Shown piece by piece: positions 1 through 5,669 of a DNA stretch of 8,100 bases. The stretch spans positions 1-8,100 of the forward strand of contig VAXR01000082.1 in assembly GCA_005885165.1 (NCBI GenBank), written 5' to 3'. Below the pieces are notes generated by a model that was not told the origin of the DNA, ran no database searches, and was given only the letters and a program-made list of their open reading frames with translations. The translations under genes and the position numbers were made by a program. Each line of letters begins with the position of its first letter. Position 1 is the first letter of the stretch. This DNA comes from Actinomycetota bacterium (lineage in GTDB: Bacteria > Actinomycetota > Thermoleophilia > Solirubrobacterales > Thermoleophilaceae).

Positions 1-965
1 GCCTCCCCGACGCGCCGGATCGTGTCCTCGAGCTCGTGCCGCCGGCGCGAGACCTCGTCGATCTTCGACGCGAGCTGGCTCGACATGTCGTTGAACTCAC
101 GCCCGAGCGCCGCAAACTCGTCGCTCCCCTCGACCGGCACAGGCCGGCTGAAGTCGCCGTGGGCGAGCCGGCGCGCGGCCTCCAGGAACTGCGCAATCTG
201 GGTCTGCAGGGCGCGGACGACCACGATGGACGAGAGAAGGGCCAGGAGGAGGAACCCGACGAGGATCGCGCCGATCAGGAGCCGACGGTCAGCGATCGAG
301 CTCTGGAGCGCGGACTCCCGCTGGAACATGCCAACCTGCGTCGCCGGACCGATCGCCTCGGACAGGTCGGCGAACCGCCCGCGGTACTTCCGCCCTGCAA
401 TCTTCACGTCGCCGGAGCGGGTCGGCTCATGTGTGGGCTCGTGAACCGTCGACGAGACCACCCGGCCCGCGCGCGCCAGGCGCACGACCAGGCCGGTCGT
501 CCGGCCGACGTCCCGCACGTAGTCCGCGGCCGTGGTGGTTGAGACCGCCACGAACCCGAGGCGGCGGCCGGAGCCCGTCGACGGCATGGCTACCGCGGGC
601 GCGACCGCGGTCGGGTCCCCGACCGCGGCGATCAGCCGGCGGTGCGAGTCGTAGGCCGCGATCGAGTCGACGCTCGGGTGCGCGCTCCGCAGCGACGCCA
701 GCTCTCGCTCGAGGGGCCCTGGCTTCGCCTTGCGAAGCGAATCGGCGACCGCCGGGTCGCTCGCGACCTTGTCGAGTTCCGAGCGGGCGCTGGAGCGGTC
801 GGCGTCGTAGATCGCGAACGCCGCCCGCAGCCCCTGGGCGATCTGGGCGTCGGCCTTCCCGGTCTCGCTGTCGGCCGTGATGCTGAAGAGCGCCAGGGCC
901 ACCGCGATCATCGGGATGACCACGATGATCGCGAAGAACAAGAGCAGGCGGCCGCGGAAGCTCAT
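1..965 (-). CDS. Membrane sensor with extracytoplasmic domain and HAMP domain (N-terminal part; output domain off the left edge)
   Basis: Read on the minus strand from ATG at 965-963, the frame stays open for 321 codons to the window edge. Residues about 8-28 are a hydrophobic first membrane segment behind a short basic start (MSFRGR). Residues about 30-227 form an extracytoplasmic sensor region with no ligand motif I recognise. Residues about 228-250 are a second membrane segment. A HAMP linker follows (about 251-303, ending in a GSDEFAALGREFNDMSSQL-type second helix), then a charged coiled coil (about 296-319). This is the layout of transmembrane signalling proteins that convert an outside signal into kinase, cyclase or methyl-accepting output. 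The missing C-terminus could be GAF plus GGDEF (the 'ELEDTIRRVGEA' linker reminds me of Thermoleophilia diguanylate cyclases) or a histidine kinase; this cannot be decided here. No clear Shine-Dalgarno precedes the ATG, but an upstream in-frame TAA excludes a longer start nearby. Confidence 0.9.
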   Translation of the reverse strand, partial: MSFRGRLLLFFAIIVVIPMIAVALALFSITADSETGKADAQIAQGLRAAFAIYDADRSSARSELDKVASDPAVADSLRKAKPGPLERELASLRSAHPSVDSIAAYDSHRRLIAAVGDPTAVAPAVAMPSTGSGRRLGFVAVSTTTAADYVRDVGRTTGLVVRLARAGRVVSSTVHEPTHEPTRSGDVKIAGRKYRGRFADLSEAIGPATQVGMFQRESALQSSIADRRLLIGAILVGFLLLALLSSIVVVRALQTQIAQFLEAARRLAHGDFSRPVPVEGSDEFAALGREFNDMSSQLASKIDEVSRRRHELEDTIRRVGE

Positions 966-1087
966 AACTGTTGTTACCCGTGCATTAGTGTCGCGCGCGT
1001 GAAGCCTCGGCGCACCGTCTATTCGTCGAGACGGGGGCGTTTCCGCCTCGCTTTGGCCGGCTGGGCGGCCGCTACCATCCGAGCCGC
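966..1087. other. Intergenic spacer between the HAMP gene and tRNA-Ala
   Basis: This 122-bp spacer separates two divergently read genes, so it should hold promoters for both. I see no reading frame with family resemblance and no strong hairpin with a T-tract. The only recognisable signal is a -10-like hexamer in front of the tRNA, listed separately. For the minus-strand HAMP gene no convincing promoter hexamer pair stands out. Confidence 0.5.
1073..1078 (+). promoter_or_regulatory. Possible -10 box of the tRNA-Ala promoter
   Basis: TACCAT lies 9 bp before the first base of the mature tRNA, where a -10 element would give a transcript beginning just upstream of the tRNA 5' end. It matches TATAAT at four of six positions. 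A -35 partner is not clear; TTTGGC at 1052-1057 is a weak candidate with a short spacer. The assignment rests mainly on position. Confidence 0.35.
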
Positions 1088-1160
1088 GGGGCTATAGCTC
1101 AGCTGGAAGAGCGCCTGGATCGCACCCAGGAGGTCGCCGGTTCGAGTCCGGCTAGCTCCA
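1088..1160 (+). tRNA. tRNA-Ala, anticodon CGC
   Basis: All parts of a 73-nt cloverleaf can be drawn. The acceptor stem GGGGCTA (1088-1094) pairs with TAGCTCC (1153-1159), with discriminator A at 1160. The D stem is GCTC/GAGC (1097-1100, 1109-1112). The anticodon stem CCTGG/CCAGG (1114-1118, 1126-1130) closes the 7-base loop ATCGCAC, with anticodon CGC at 1121-1123. The variable loop is AGGTC, and the T stem GCCGG/CCGGC encloses TTCGAGT. The third acceptor pair is G3-U70, the known identity element for alanyl-tRNA synthetase, which agrees with the Ala anticodon. It reads the GCG codon. CCA is not encoded (TCG follows), so it must be added after transcription. tRNA 3' ends are common integration sites; see the related imperfect copy at 6672-6699. 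Confidence 0.97.
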
Positions 1161-1367
1161 TCGGCATTGTCGGTTGCTTGGGCCCGTCTAGCCGAATGTC
1201 AGCAATCAGCTGATGCAACGCCCATTCCGGTGCTTGGCAGTCCGCGGGGTGCGCCGTAACTTAAGGGCCATGGGAGCCACCGCGCCGCCTTACGAGCCAA
1301 TAGCGGGCGACCTTCACCGGCACGGACGCCGGTTGGCACAGCGAACATCCGACCCTGCTCCTGGGAT
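1161..1367. other. Intergenic stretch downstream of the tRNA
   Basis: The 207 bp between the tRNA and the VOC gene hold no recognisable gene. They contain a perfect 10-bp palindrome, ATCAGCTGAT (1205-1214), which extends by GC/GC with one bulged A to 1202-1216. No Rho-independent terminator with a T-run follows the tRNA. The promoter of the VOC gene must lie here but no clear -35/-10 pair can be named. The stretch looks less GC-rich than the flanking genes. Confidence 0.5.
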
Positions 1368-1808
1368 ATGACGATTCAGCGGATGGACAACGTTCTCATC
1401 GTTGTCGATGACCTTGAGGCCGCCAAAGCGTTCTTCGCCGAACTCGGTATGGAGCTGGAAGGTGAGACGACGGTTGAGGGGCCTTGGGTGGACCGGGTCG
1501 TTGGACTCAAGGACGTCCGTTCCGACATCGCCATGATGCGGACCCCGGACGGCCACAGCCGGCTTGAGCTGACGAAGTTCCACAGGCCGCTGGCGGTTAA
1601 AGCCGACCCGGAAAACGCGCCGGCGAACACGCTGGGCATACGCCGCATCATGTTCGCTGTCGACGACATCGACGACGTCGTAGCCCGCCTGCGCAGCCAC
1701 GGCGCCGAACTGGTCGGCGAGATCGCGCAGTACGAGGACATCTACCGGCTCTGCTTCCTGCGTGGCCCCGAGGGCATCATCATCGGACTGGCCGAGGAGC
1801 TCAGCTGA
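1368..1808 (+). CDS. VOC-superfamily (glyoxalase/bleomycin-resistance fold) protein
   Basis: A 146-residue protein with the two-module beta-alpha-beta-beta-beta layout of the vicinal oxygen chelate superfamily. Module 1 starts at 'MDNVLIVVDDLEAAKAFF' (about residues 6-23) and module 2 at 'IRRIMFAVDDIDDVVARL' (about 86-103). It ends with 'GPEGIIIGLAEEL', typical of small single-gene VOC proteins. Cytoplasmic. The substrate cannot be told from sequence. The usual first-module metal His (LDHV in many members) is Asn here, and the usual second-module His is also missing, so canonical Ni/Zn/Fe glyoxalase or dioxygenase chemistry is doubtful, although Glu residues in 'HSRLELTKF' and the C-terminus remain. 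No Shine-Dalgarno with normal spacing is seen; GGGA abuts the ATG too closely. Codon use differs from neighbours: 12 of the first 40 codons end in A or T, against 3 of 40 in the ROK gene, suggesting a separate origin. It stands alone, without operon partners. Confidence 0.93.
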   Translation: MTIQRMDNVLIVVDDLEAAKAFFAELGMELEGETTVEGPWVDRVVGLKDVRSDIAMMRTPDGHSRLELTKFHRPLAVKADPENAPANTLGIRRIMFAVDDIDDVVARLRSHGAELVGEIAQYEDIYRLCFLRGPEGIIIGLAEELS

Positions 1809-1844
1809 AACCTCCATGGGTCGGCCGGGGGCAGCCCCGACGGT

Positions 1845-2000
1845 ACTGGCCATTGCCCGCTCGGTGGCTGTGAGGCGATCCGCCGCACCAGGCGACCACT
1901 GACGCCAGCTGCCGCCGATGCCGTGCAAGAGCACGACCGGGGGGCCCGATCCACCGCGATGCTGGCTGAGCCGTCCTGGGCGGCAGGTCGTTTCGGTCAT
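1845..2000 (-). pseudogene. N-terminal remnant of an alpha/beta-hydrolase
   Basis: On the minus strand, ATG at 2000-1998 begins a clear alpha/beta-hydrolase N-terminus: 'GGSGPPVVLLHGIGGSWRQW' at residues 16-35, with the HG oxyanion-loop motif at residues 26-27. The resemblance fades after 'WSPGAADRLTATERAMA', before the nucleophile elbow. The same frame then stays open but runs into the antisense of the VOC gene, where the protein is meaningless. About 45-50 residues of a roughly 270-residue enzyme are left, so no activity is possible. The likely history is deletion of the 3' part, with the VOC gene or its junction replacing it. Its ATG faces the PPOX start 31 bp away, so the ancestral pair may have been divergent. 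Confidence 0.7.
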
Positions 2001-2021
2001 GCCGCGGTCATCATGCCGCGG
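1997..2021. repeat. Two direct copies of an 11-bp sequence upstream of the PPOX gene
   Basis: TCATGCCGCGG occurs at 1997-2007 and again at 2011-2021, a 14-bp period, between the hydrolase-remnant ATG and the PPOX start. It may be a small tandem duplication or a paired binding site. The period is not close to a whole number of helical turns, which argues mildly against cooperative binding. Confidence 0.6.
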
Positions 2022-2031
2022 GGTCGTGGCG

Positions 2032-2409
2032 ATGAGCGTCTTCACAGAGGCCGAGCTTCGGTACCTCACCGGCGGGCAGCAACTGGGACGGCTCGCGACG
2101 GTCGGCGCAGACGGCACGCCGCACGTAGTCCCGGTCGGATGGATCTACAACGCGGCGCGCGACGCGATCGACGTCGGGGGCAACGAGCTGGAGCAGTCGA
2201 AAAAGTTCCGCGACATTGCCCGCAGCGGGCGAGCCGCGATCGTAATCGACGATCTGGAGAGCACAGACCCGTGGCGTCCACGGGCGGTCGAGGTCCGGGG
2301 GAGGGCCGAGGCGATCGCCCTGCCGACGCCGCTGATCCGGATTTATCCGGAGCGGATCATCAGCTGGGGGCTCGGGCAGGGGAGCAGCGCGCGCACCGTG
2401 GCTAGATAG
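2032..2409 (+). CDS. PPOX-class F420-dependent oxidoreductase (MSMEG_5819/OxyR-like)
   Basis: A 125-residue split beta-barrel protein of the pyridoxamine 5'-phosphate oxidase superfamily. It opens 'MSVFTEAELRYL', then 'LGRLATVGADGTPHVVPVGW' (18-37), 'IDVGGNELEQSKKFRDI' (46-62), 'AIVIDDLESTDPWRPRAVEV' (69-88), and closes near 'RIYPERIISWGL' (103-114). These blocks match the actinobacterial MSMEG_5819 group, whose members bind the deazaflavin F420 and reduce unsaturated small molecules. The natural substrate is unknown. Length fits the family. ATG at 2032 is chosen because the conserved N-terminus begins there and GGGG at 2020-2023 is a plausible ribosome site. An in-frame GTG at 2026 would add only two residues. 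The gene ends 3 bp from the stop of the oppositely oriented CocE-like gene, with no room for a terminator between them. Confidence 0.92.
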   Translation: MSVFTEAELRYLTGGQQLGRLATVGADGTPHVVPVGWIYNAARDAIDVGGNELEQSKKFRDIARSGRAAIVIDDLESTDPWRPRAVEVRGRAEAIALPTPLIRIYPERIISWGLGQGSSARTVAR

Positions 2410-2412
2410 CCC

Positions 2413-4119
2413 TCAGCGCCCAGCCAGCACCGGCAGGAGGAGCCGTGAAGCCATCGCGCCGCCGAGGCGCACGGTGTTCACCGCCGGTGCGCTTGCCTTT
2501 GAGGCGGCCGAAGCTCCGAGGATGACCAACCGGACACGATGGCCGCGCTTGAAGCGGTTGCCGATCGGCCAGAACTCGACCTGGTAGGTGCGCTCGGTTC
2601 CTCCCGGGGTGTCGGACTTCGCCGAGTAGACGCCGTATGGCTGGACGACGTTGCCGTGCGCGTCAACGAGCGAGCGCCGGCGGTCGATCCTCGGATACGC
2701 GCTCAGCAGTCGGCCAGTCGCGACCGGGTGCGAGCTGCCGTCCGGCCAGACGTCGGCGATCACCGCCCAGATCGCGGTCTCGCTCGTCGTGCTCGAAAGC
2801 CGGACGTCGAGCGCCGCGGGGCCCGCTGAGAGCAGATCGCTGCGCAGTGGCGGCGTGGTGTAGGTGAGGGCCAGTGGCTCTGCTAGCTCGGTCTCGGTCA
2901 ACATGGGAAATGCCTGAGCCGCCTGGTTGACGCCGTCCGGGCCGACGATCGCGGTGTTCGGCTGGTCGCTCATGCCCGGATCGGACGGGATCGCCGCGTA
3001 GGACTGAGTCGTGCTCGACGCCGGCCGTCGACGGAGCAGGGAGCCGTCGTTGACTGAGTGGCCCGCGCCGCTGCGCAAGGCGCTCGGCCACAGCGAGATC
3101 CAGCTGGTGCGGGGCACGGGCCAGTTGGTCGCGTCGTAACGGACGTACTTGCCCGCGAGGTAGTCCTCCCGGTCGCCGTCGGCCATCAGTAGCTGCACCC
3201 GCGGCCCACGCCGAATGCCGTTGCGTGCGCCGAGCAGGTGGTGGTTGAACCACGCCTTGGTGGCGCCGTTGCCGTCGTCGGTACCGTCGGGCGCGCCGTC
3301 GTGCGCGCCCACAACGAGCAGGCGGGCGCCGTCGCGGCGCAGCCGCTGGTAGGCCTGGAACGCGCCACGCGACTCGACGTCGAAGAAGCTGTCGAGCATC
3401 AGGATCGGCAGGTGGTTGACATCGCCGTGAAAGCGGCGCTCGCGCCACCACGCGTCGAGTGTCTGGTGCTCGACGCCGCCGCTCAGGCCGGCGTTTGTCA
3501 GCCCGATCGCGCTGTCCAGGCTCGAGACCGGATTGCGCTCGAGGTGGCCCGGCGTCGCCGCGGCCGCCGGCGCGCCAATCAGCCCGAGAACGCCGAGGCC
3601 GGGGATCGCGTTAGAGACCCCGCCTGGCCACAGCAGGTCGCGGTACAGGTCGAACGTACCGGAGCGCAGCACCGCGGTGCGCACGCAGGGCAGCCGCAGG
3701 CGCAGCGAGTTGTAGACGGTGATCGCGCTGGCCGAGAAGCCGTTGAGGCCAAGCCGCCGGTCGCTCCAGGGCCGATGGCAGGCCCATCTGAGGGTGTCGA
3801 CGACGTCGCGCTGGGTGCGGTTGCCTAGCGCGTCGAAGCTCCCGTCGCTATCGCCCGTCCCGCGGATCTGGACGAGCAGGTAGTTGTAGGCGGGACCGTC
3901 GTATGTGGTGCCGCTACCGGCCCCGTACGGGCTGAACTCGACGATGACGGGGCGCGCAACCAGCGGCGCCTGGCCCGTGACGGTCGCCTGCAGGCTCACG
4001 CCGTCGGACATCTTCACCCGGCTCTTCAATGTCGCCACCGCGGCGGGCGCAGCCGGGGCGCAGCCTAATGCCGCGATCACGACGGCGGCCGCCGGCCACG
4101 CGCGGACCGCTCGCCTCAC
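2413..4119 (-). CDS. Secreted CocE/NonD-family hydrolase (X-Pro dipeptidyl-peptidase S15-like)
   Basis: A 568-residue serine hydrolase. Residues 1-27 are an export signal: a basic start (VRRAVRAW), a hydrophobic core (AAAVVIAALG) and an Ala-rich cleavage region (APAAPAAVA). The Cys after 'ALG' is not in a good lipobox, so ordinary Sec cleavage is favoured. The catalytic alpha/beta domain spans about 40-310. The nucleophile is Ser129 in 'GLNGFSAS', with acid Asp247 in 'DSFFDVESRG' and base His273 in 'VVGAHDG'. The insertion between Ser and Asp is helical, as in the family. The C-terminal part (about 330-568) is the jelly-roll domain ('PLRSDLLSAGPAALDVRLSS', 'VEFWPIGNRFKRGHRVRLVI'). Family members cleave X-Pro dipeptides, cocaine-like esters or beta-lactam side chains; the substrate here is unknown. 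GTG at 4119-4117 is preferred over an upstream TTG at 4149 because AAGGGAG lies 5 nt before it and the signal peptide then has normal length. It is divergent from the CMD-SDR-ROK operon. Confidence 0.93.
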   Translation of the reverse strand: MRRAVRAWPAAAVVIAALGCAPAAPAAVATLKSRVKMSDGVSLQATVTGQAPLVARPVIVEFSPYGAGSGTTYDGPAYNYLLVQIRGTGDSDGSFDALGNRTQRDVVDTLRWACHRPWSDRRLGLNGFSASAITVYNSLRLRLPCVRTAVLRSGTFDLYRDLLWPGGVSNAIPGLGVLGLIGAPAAAATPGHLERNPVSSLDSAIGLTNAGLSGGVEHQTLDAWWRERRFHGDVNHLPILMLDSFFDVESRGAFQAYQRLRRDGARLLVVGAHDGAPDGTDDGNGATKAWFNHHLLGARNGIRRGPRVQLLMADGDREDYLAGKYVRYDATNWPVPRTSWISLWPSALRSGAGHSVNDGSLLRRRPASSTTQSYAAIPSDPGMSDQPNTAIVGPDGVNQAAQAFPMLTETELAEPLALTYTTPPLRSDLLSAGPAALDVRLSSTTSETAIWAVIADVWPDGSSHPVATGRLLSAYPRIDRRRSLVDAHGNVVQPYGVYSAKSDTPGGTERTYQVEFWPIGNRFKRGHRVRLVILGASAASKASAPAVNTVRLGGAMASRLLLPVLAGR

Positions 4120-4124
4120 CCCTG

Positions 4125-4131
4125 CTCCCTT
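4125..4131 (-). promoter_or_regulatory. Shine-Dalgarno that fixes the GTG start of the CocE-like gene
   Basis: On the minus strand AAGGGAG is followed by five bases and then GTG (4119-4117). The spacing and match are canonical. This argues against the TTG at 4149-4147, which would put the ribosome site inside the coding region. Confidence 0.75.
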
Positions 4132-4152
4132 AGGCAACGAAACGCTCAACCG

Positions 4153-4164
4153 TGACTATTATCG
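4153..4164. promoter_or_regulatory. AT-rich divergent promoter core between the CocE-like gene and the CMD operon
   Basis: The 73-bp spacer 4120-4192 has one AT-rich patch. On the plus strand it reads TGAC then TATTAT (4157-4162), a good -10 that would start the operon transcript about 20-25 nt before the proposed CMD start. On the minus strand the same patch reads GATAATAG, a plausible -10 for the CocE-like gene. No clean -35 is seen for either. Overlapping -10 boxes would make the two transcription units compete or be regulated together. Confidence 0.45.
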
Positions 4165-4177
4165 CCGCGGTGAAGCG

Positions 4178-4185
4178 AAGGGGAG
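4178..4185 (+). promoter_or_regulatory. Strong Shine-Dalgarno with no standard start codon after it
   Basis: AAGGGGAG is an excellent ribosome-binding sequence. Seven bases later comes ATC (4193-4195), in frame with the CMD/AhpD-like protein, where an ATG would be expected. GTG at 4170 lies before it and runs into TAG at 4203-4205. GTG at 4206 is in the wrong frame. The site therefore supports initiation at ATC. Confidence 0.65.
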
Positions 4186-4192
4186 CTGCTTC

Positions 4193-4801
4193 ATCGCCTC
4201 CTTAGGTGCGCCCCGGCGCCAGCGAGTCCGGCCGGGCGACGCTTCCGAGATCGGGCGCCTGAACGCGCTGGTTACGAGAGCCGCCGGAGTCGCGACGGGC
4301 GGCGAGCCCCCCAAGCTCTTCACCACGATCGCGCGGCACCGGCGTCTGTTTCGCCGTTGGCTGCGCTTTGCAGGCGCGCTGATGCCGGGCGGCGTGCTCC
4401 CGCGCGAAGACACCGAGCTGGTGATCCTGCGCGCGGCGCACAACTGCCACTGCGACTACGAGTGGCGCCACCACGAACGGCTCGCGGGTGTGGCGGGACT
4501 CGCTCCCGAGGAGATCGATCGCGTGCGCGAAGGACCCGGCGCGAGCAGCTGGACGGGTCGCCAGGAGCTGCTGCTCCGCGCCGCCGATGAGCTCCATGCC
4601 GAGCGCACGATCTCTGACCCACTGTGGTCGGAGCTGCACGCGCTCTACTCCGACGTCGAGCTGATCGAGCTCTGCATGCTCGTCGGGCACTACGAAATGC
4701 TGGCGATGACCCTCAACGCCCTCGGCGTGCAGCCCGATCGGGTTCCAGCCGGCCCGCCGCCGCGCCTCGCGCGGCTGCTGCAGCGCGCCGTCCGCTCGTA
4801 A
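4193..4801 (+). CDS. Carboxymuconolactone decarboxylase / AhpD-like protein, probable ATC start
   Basis: A 202-residue protein of the CMD/AhpD all-helical fold. Conserved blocks are 'RRLFRRWLRFAGALMPGG' (50-67), 'DTELVILRAAHNCHCDYEW' (73-91) followed by RHHERL, and 'DVELIELCMLVGHYEMLAMT' (154-173). In AhpD the corresponding Glu, Cys pair and His form a thiol peroxidase relay. Here Glu75, Cys85, Cys87 and His93/His94 are present, but the cysteines are spaced CxC rather than CxxC, so peroxidase activity is uncertain. The frame continues upstream to GTG 3905 only by running antisense through the CocE-like gene. No in-frame ATG, GTG or TTG occurs between 3947 and the Met inside 'ALMPGG', which is too late. 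ATC at 4193, 7 nt after AAGGGGAG, gives '(M)ASLGAPRRQRVRPGD', matching the N-terminus I expect for this family. First gene of an operon; its TAA abuts the SDR ATG. Confidence 0.88.
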   Translation: MASLGAPRRQRVRPGDASEIGRLNALVTRAAGVATGGEPPKLFTTIARHRRLFRRWLRFAGALMPGGVLPREDTELVILRAAHNCHCDYEWRHHERLAGVAGLAPEEIDRVREGPGASSWTGRQELLLRAADELHAERTISDPLWSELHALYSDVELIELCMLVGHYEMLAMTLNALGVQPDRVPAGPPPRLARLLQRAVRS

Positions 4802-5665
4802 ATGCCGCCGAAGACCGTCGAGAACAAGCGCGTCCTGATCACCGGCGCGGCGAGCGGGATAGGCCGCGCGACGGCGATCGCCTCCGCTACGAGGAACGCG
4901 CGGCTGCTCCTGACCGACATCAACGACGCGCCGCTCCAGTCTGTCGCGGCGGAGATCCGCGCCGCCGGTGGGACCGTGGACTACGCCAAGGCGCTTGACA
5001 TCTCGGACCACGCGGCGGTCGCTGCAATGGCCGACGAGATCCACGCCGCATACGACAGCGTCGACATCGTCATGAACATCGCCGGCATCGCGGTCTGGGG
5101 CACCGTCGAGACGCTGTCGCACGACCAGTGGCGGCGGGTCGTCGACGTCAACCTGATGGGTCCGATCCACGTTGTGGAGTGCTTCCTGCCCGCGATGATC
5201 ACGGCCGGCCGCGGCGGGCACCTCGTCAACGTGTCGTCAGCGGCCGGGCTGTTCGGGCTGCCATGGCACGCGCCCTACAGCGCGACGAAGTTCGGCCTGC
5301 GCGGGCTGTCCGAAGTCCTCCGCTTCGACCTCCGCCGCCACGACATCGGCGTGAGCCTCGTGTGTCCAGGCGCCGTCGACACGGGGTTGGTCGAAACCGT
5401 CGAAATCGCAGGCGTGAACCGCGCGGCCCCGACCATCCAGAAATTCACCGCCCGCTTCCGCCGGCGCGCCGTGACGCCCGCGACCGCCGCCGAGAAGATC
5501 CTGGAGGGAATCGAGCACAACCGTTACTGGGTCTACACCTCGCGCGACATCCAGGTCGGGCACTTTCTCCAACGCCGGTTCGAGACCGGCTACGCAATCG
5601 TCATGCGACTGGTCAACGACCGGTTCTCGGAAATCATGCGCAGGGCTCACTCGTCTTTTCTGTAG
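4802..5665 (+). CDS. Short-chain dehydrogenase/reductase (classical SDR, NAD-type)
   Basis: A 287-residue classical SDR with every signature. The cofactor loop is TGAASGIG (14-21). Asp39 at the end of strand 2 ('LLLTDI') is the residue that usually selects NAD(H) over NADP(H). NIAG is at 92-95 and Asn117 in 'DVNLMG'. The catalytic triad is Ser146 ('NVSSAAG'), Tyr159 and Lys163 ('YSATK'), and 'PGAVDTGLVET' (189-199) follows the active site. The C-terminal 70 or so residues, which set the substrate, are longer than in a minimal 250-residue SDR and basic. It should oxidise an alcohol or reduce a carbonyl in the cytoplasm; the substrate is unknown. ATG at 4802 follows the previous gene's TAA with no gap and no Shine-Dalgarno, so translation is probably coupled by re-initiation. 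The ROK gene begins 4 bp after its TAG. Confidence 0.96.
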   Translation: MPPKTVENKRVLITGAASGIGRATAIASATRNARLLLTDINDAPLQSVAAEIRAAGGTVDYAKALDISDHAAVAAMADEIHAAYDSVDIVMNIAGIAVWGTVETLSHDQWRRVVDVNLMGPIHVVECFLPAMITAGRGGHLVNVSSAAGLFGLPWHAPYSATKFGLRGLSEVLRFDLRRHDIGVSLVCPGAVDTGLVETVEIAGVNRAAPTIQKFTARFRRRAVTPATAAEKILEGIEHNRYWVYTSRDIQVGHFLQRRFETGYAIVMRLVNDRFSEIMRRAHSSFL

Positions 5666-5669
5666 ATCA

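Noticed and set aside
36..542. 168-codon plus-strand open frame over the HAMP gene
   Set aside because: It is the antisense of a well-supported membrane/HAMP protein, is dominated by Arg, Pro and Ala as GC-rich shadow frames are, and shows no family resemblance.
1202..1216. Palindrome after the tRNA as a Rho-independent terminator
   Set aside because: ATCAGCTGAT would need a loop taken out of its own centre and has no T-run after it; it may be an operator-like site or chance.
1314..2117. 267-codon minus-strand open frame as one complete hydrolase gene
   Set aside because: Only the part from 2000 to about 1845 resembles an alpha/beta-hydrolase. The rest is antisense to the VOC gene, and the first 39 codons are antisense to PPOX.
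4117..4149. TTG at 4149 as start of the CocE-like gene
   Set aside because: GTG at 4119 has a canonical Shine-Dalgarno at the right distance and gives a normal signal peptide.
3905..4192. Upstream extension of the CMD/AhpD-like protein to GTG 3905 or ATG 3944
   Set aside because: It would overlap the CocE-like gene's signal peptide and N-terminus antisense and add about 80-96 residues with no family match. The Shine-Dalgarno at 4178 argues for a start near 4193.
4202..5221. 339-codon minus-strand frame across CMD and SDR
   Set aside because: It is antisense to two strongly recognised proteins, rich in Arg, Asp, Val and Gly, with no motif.
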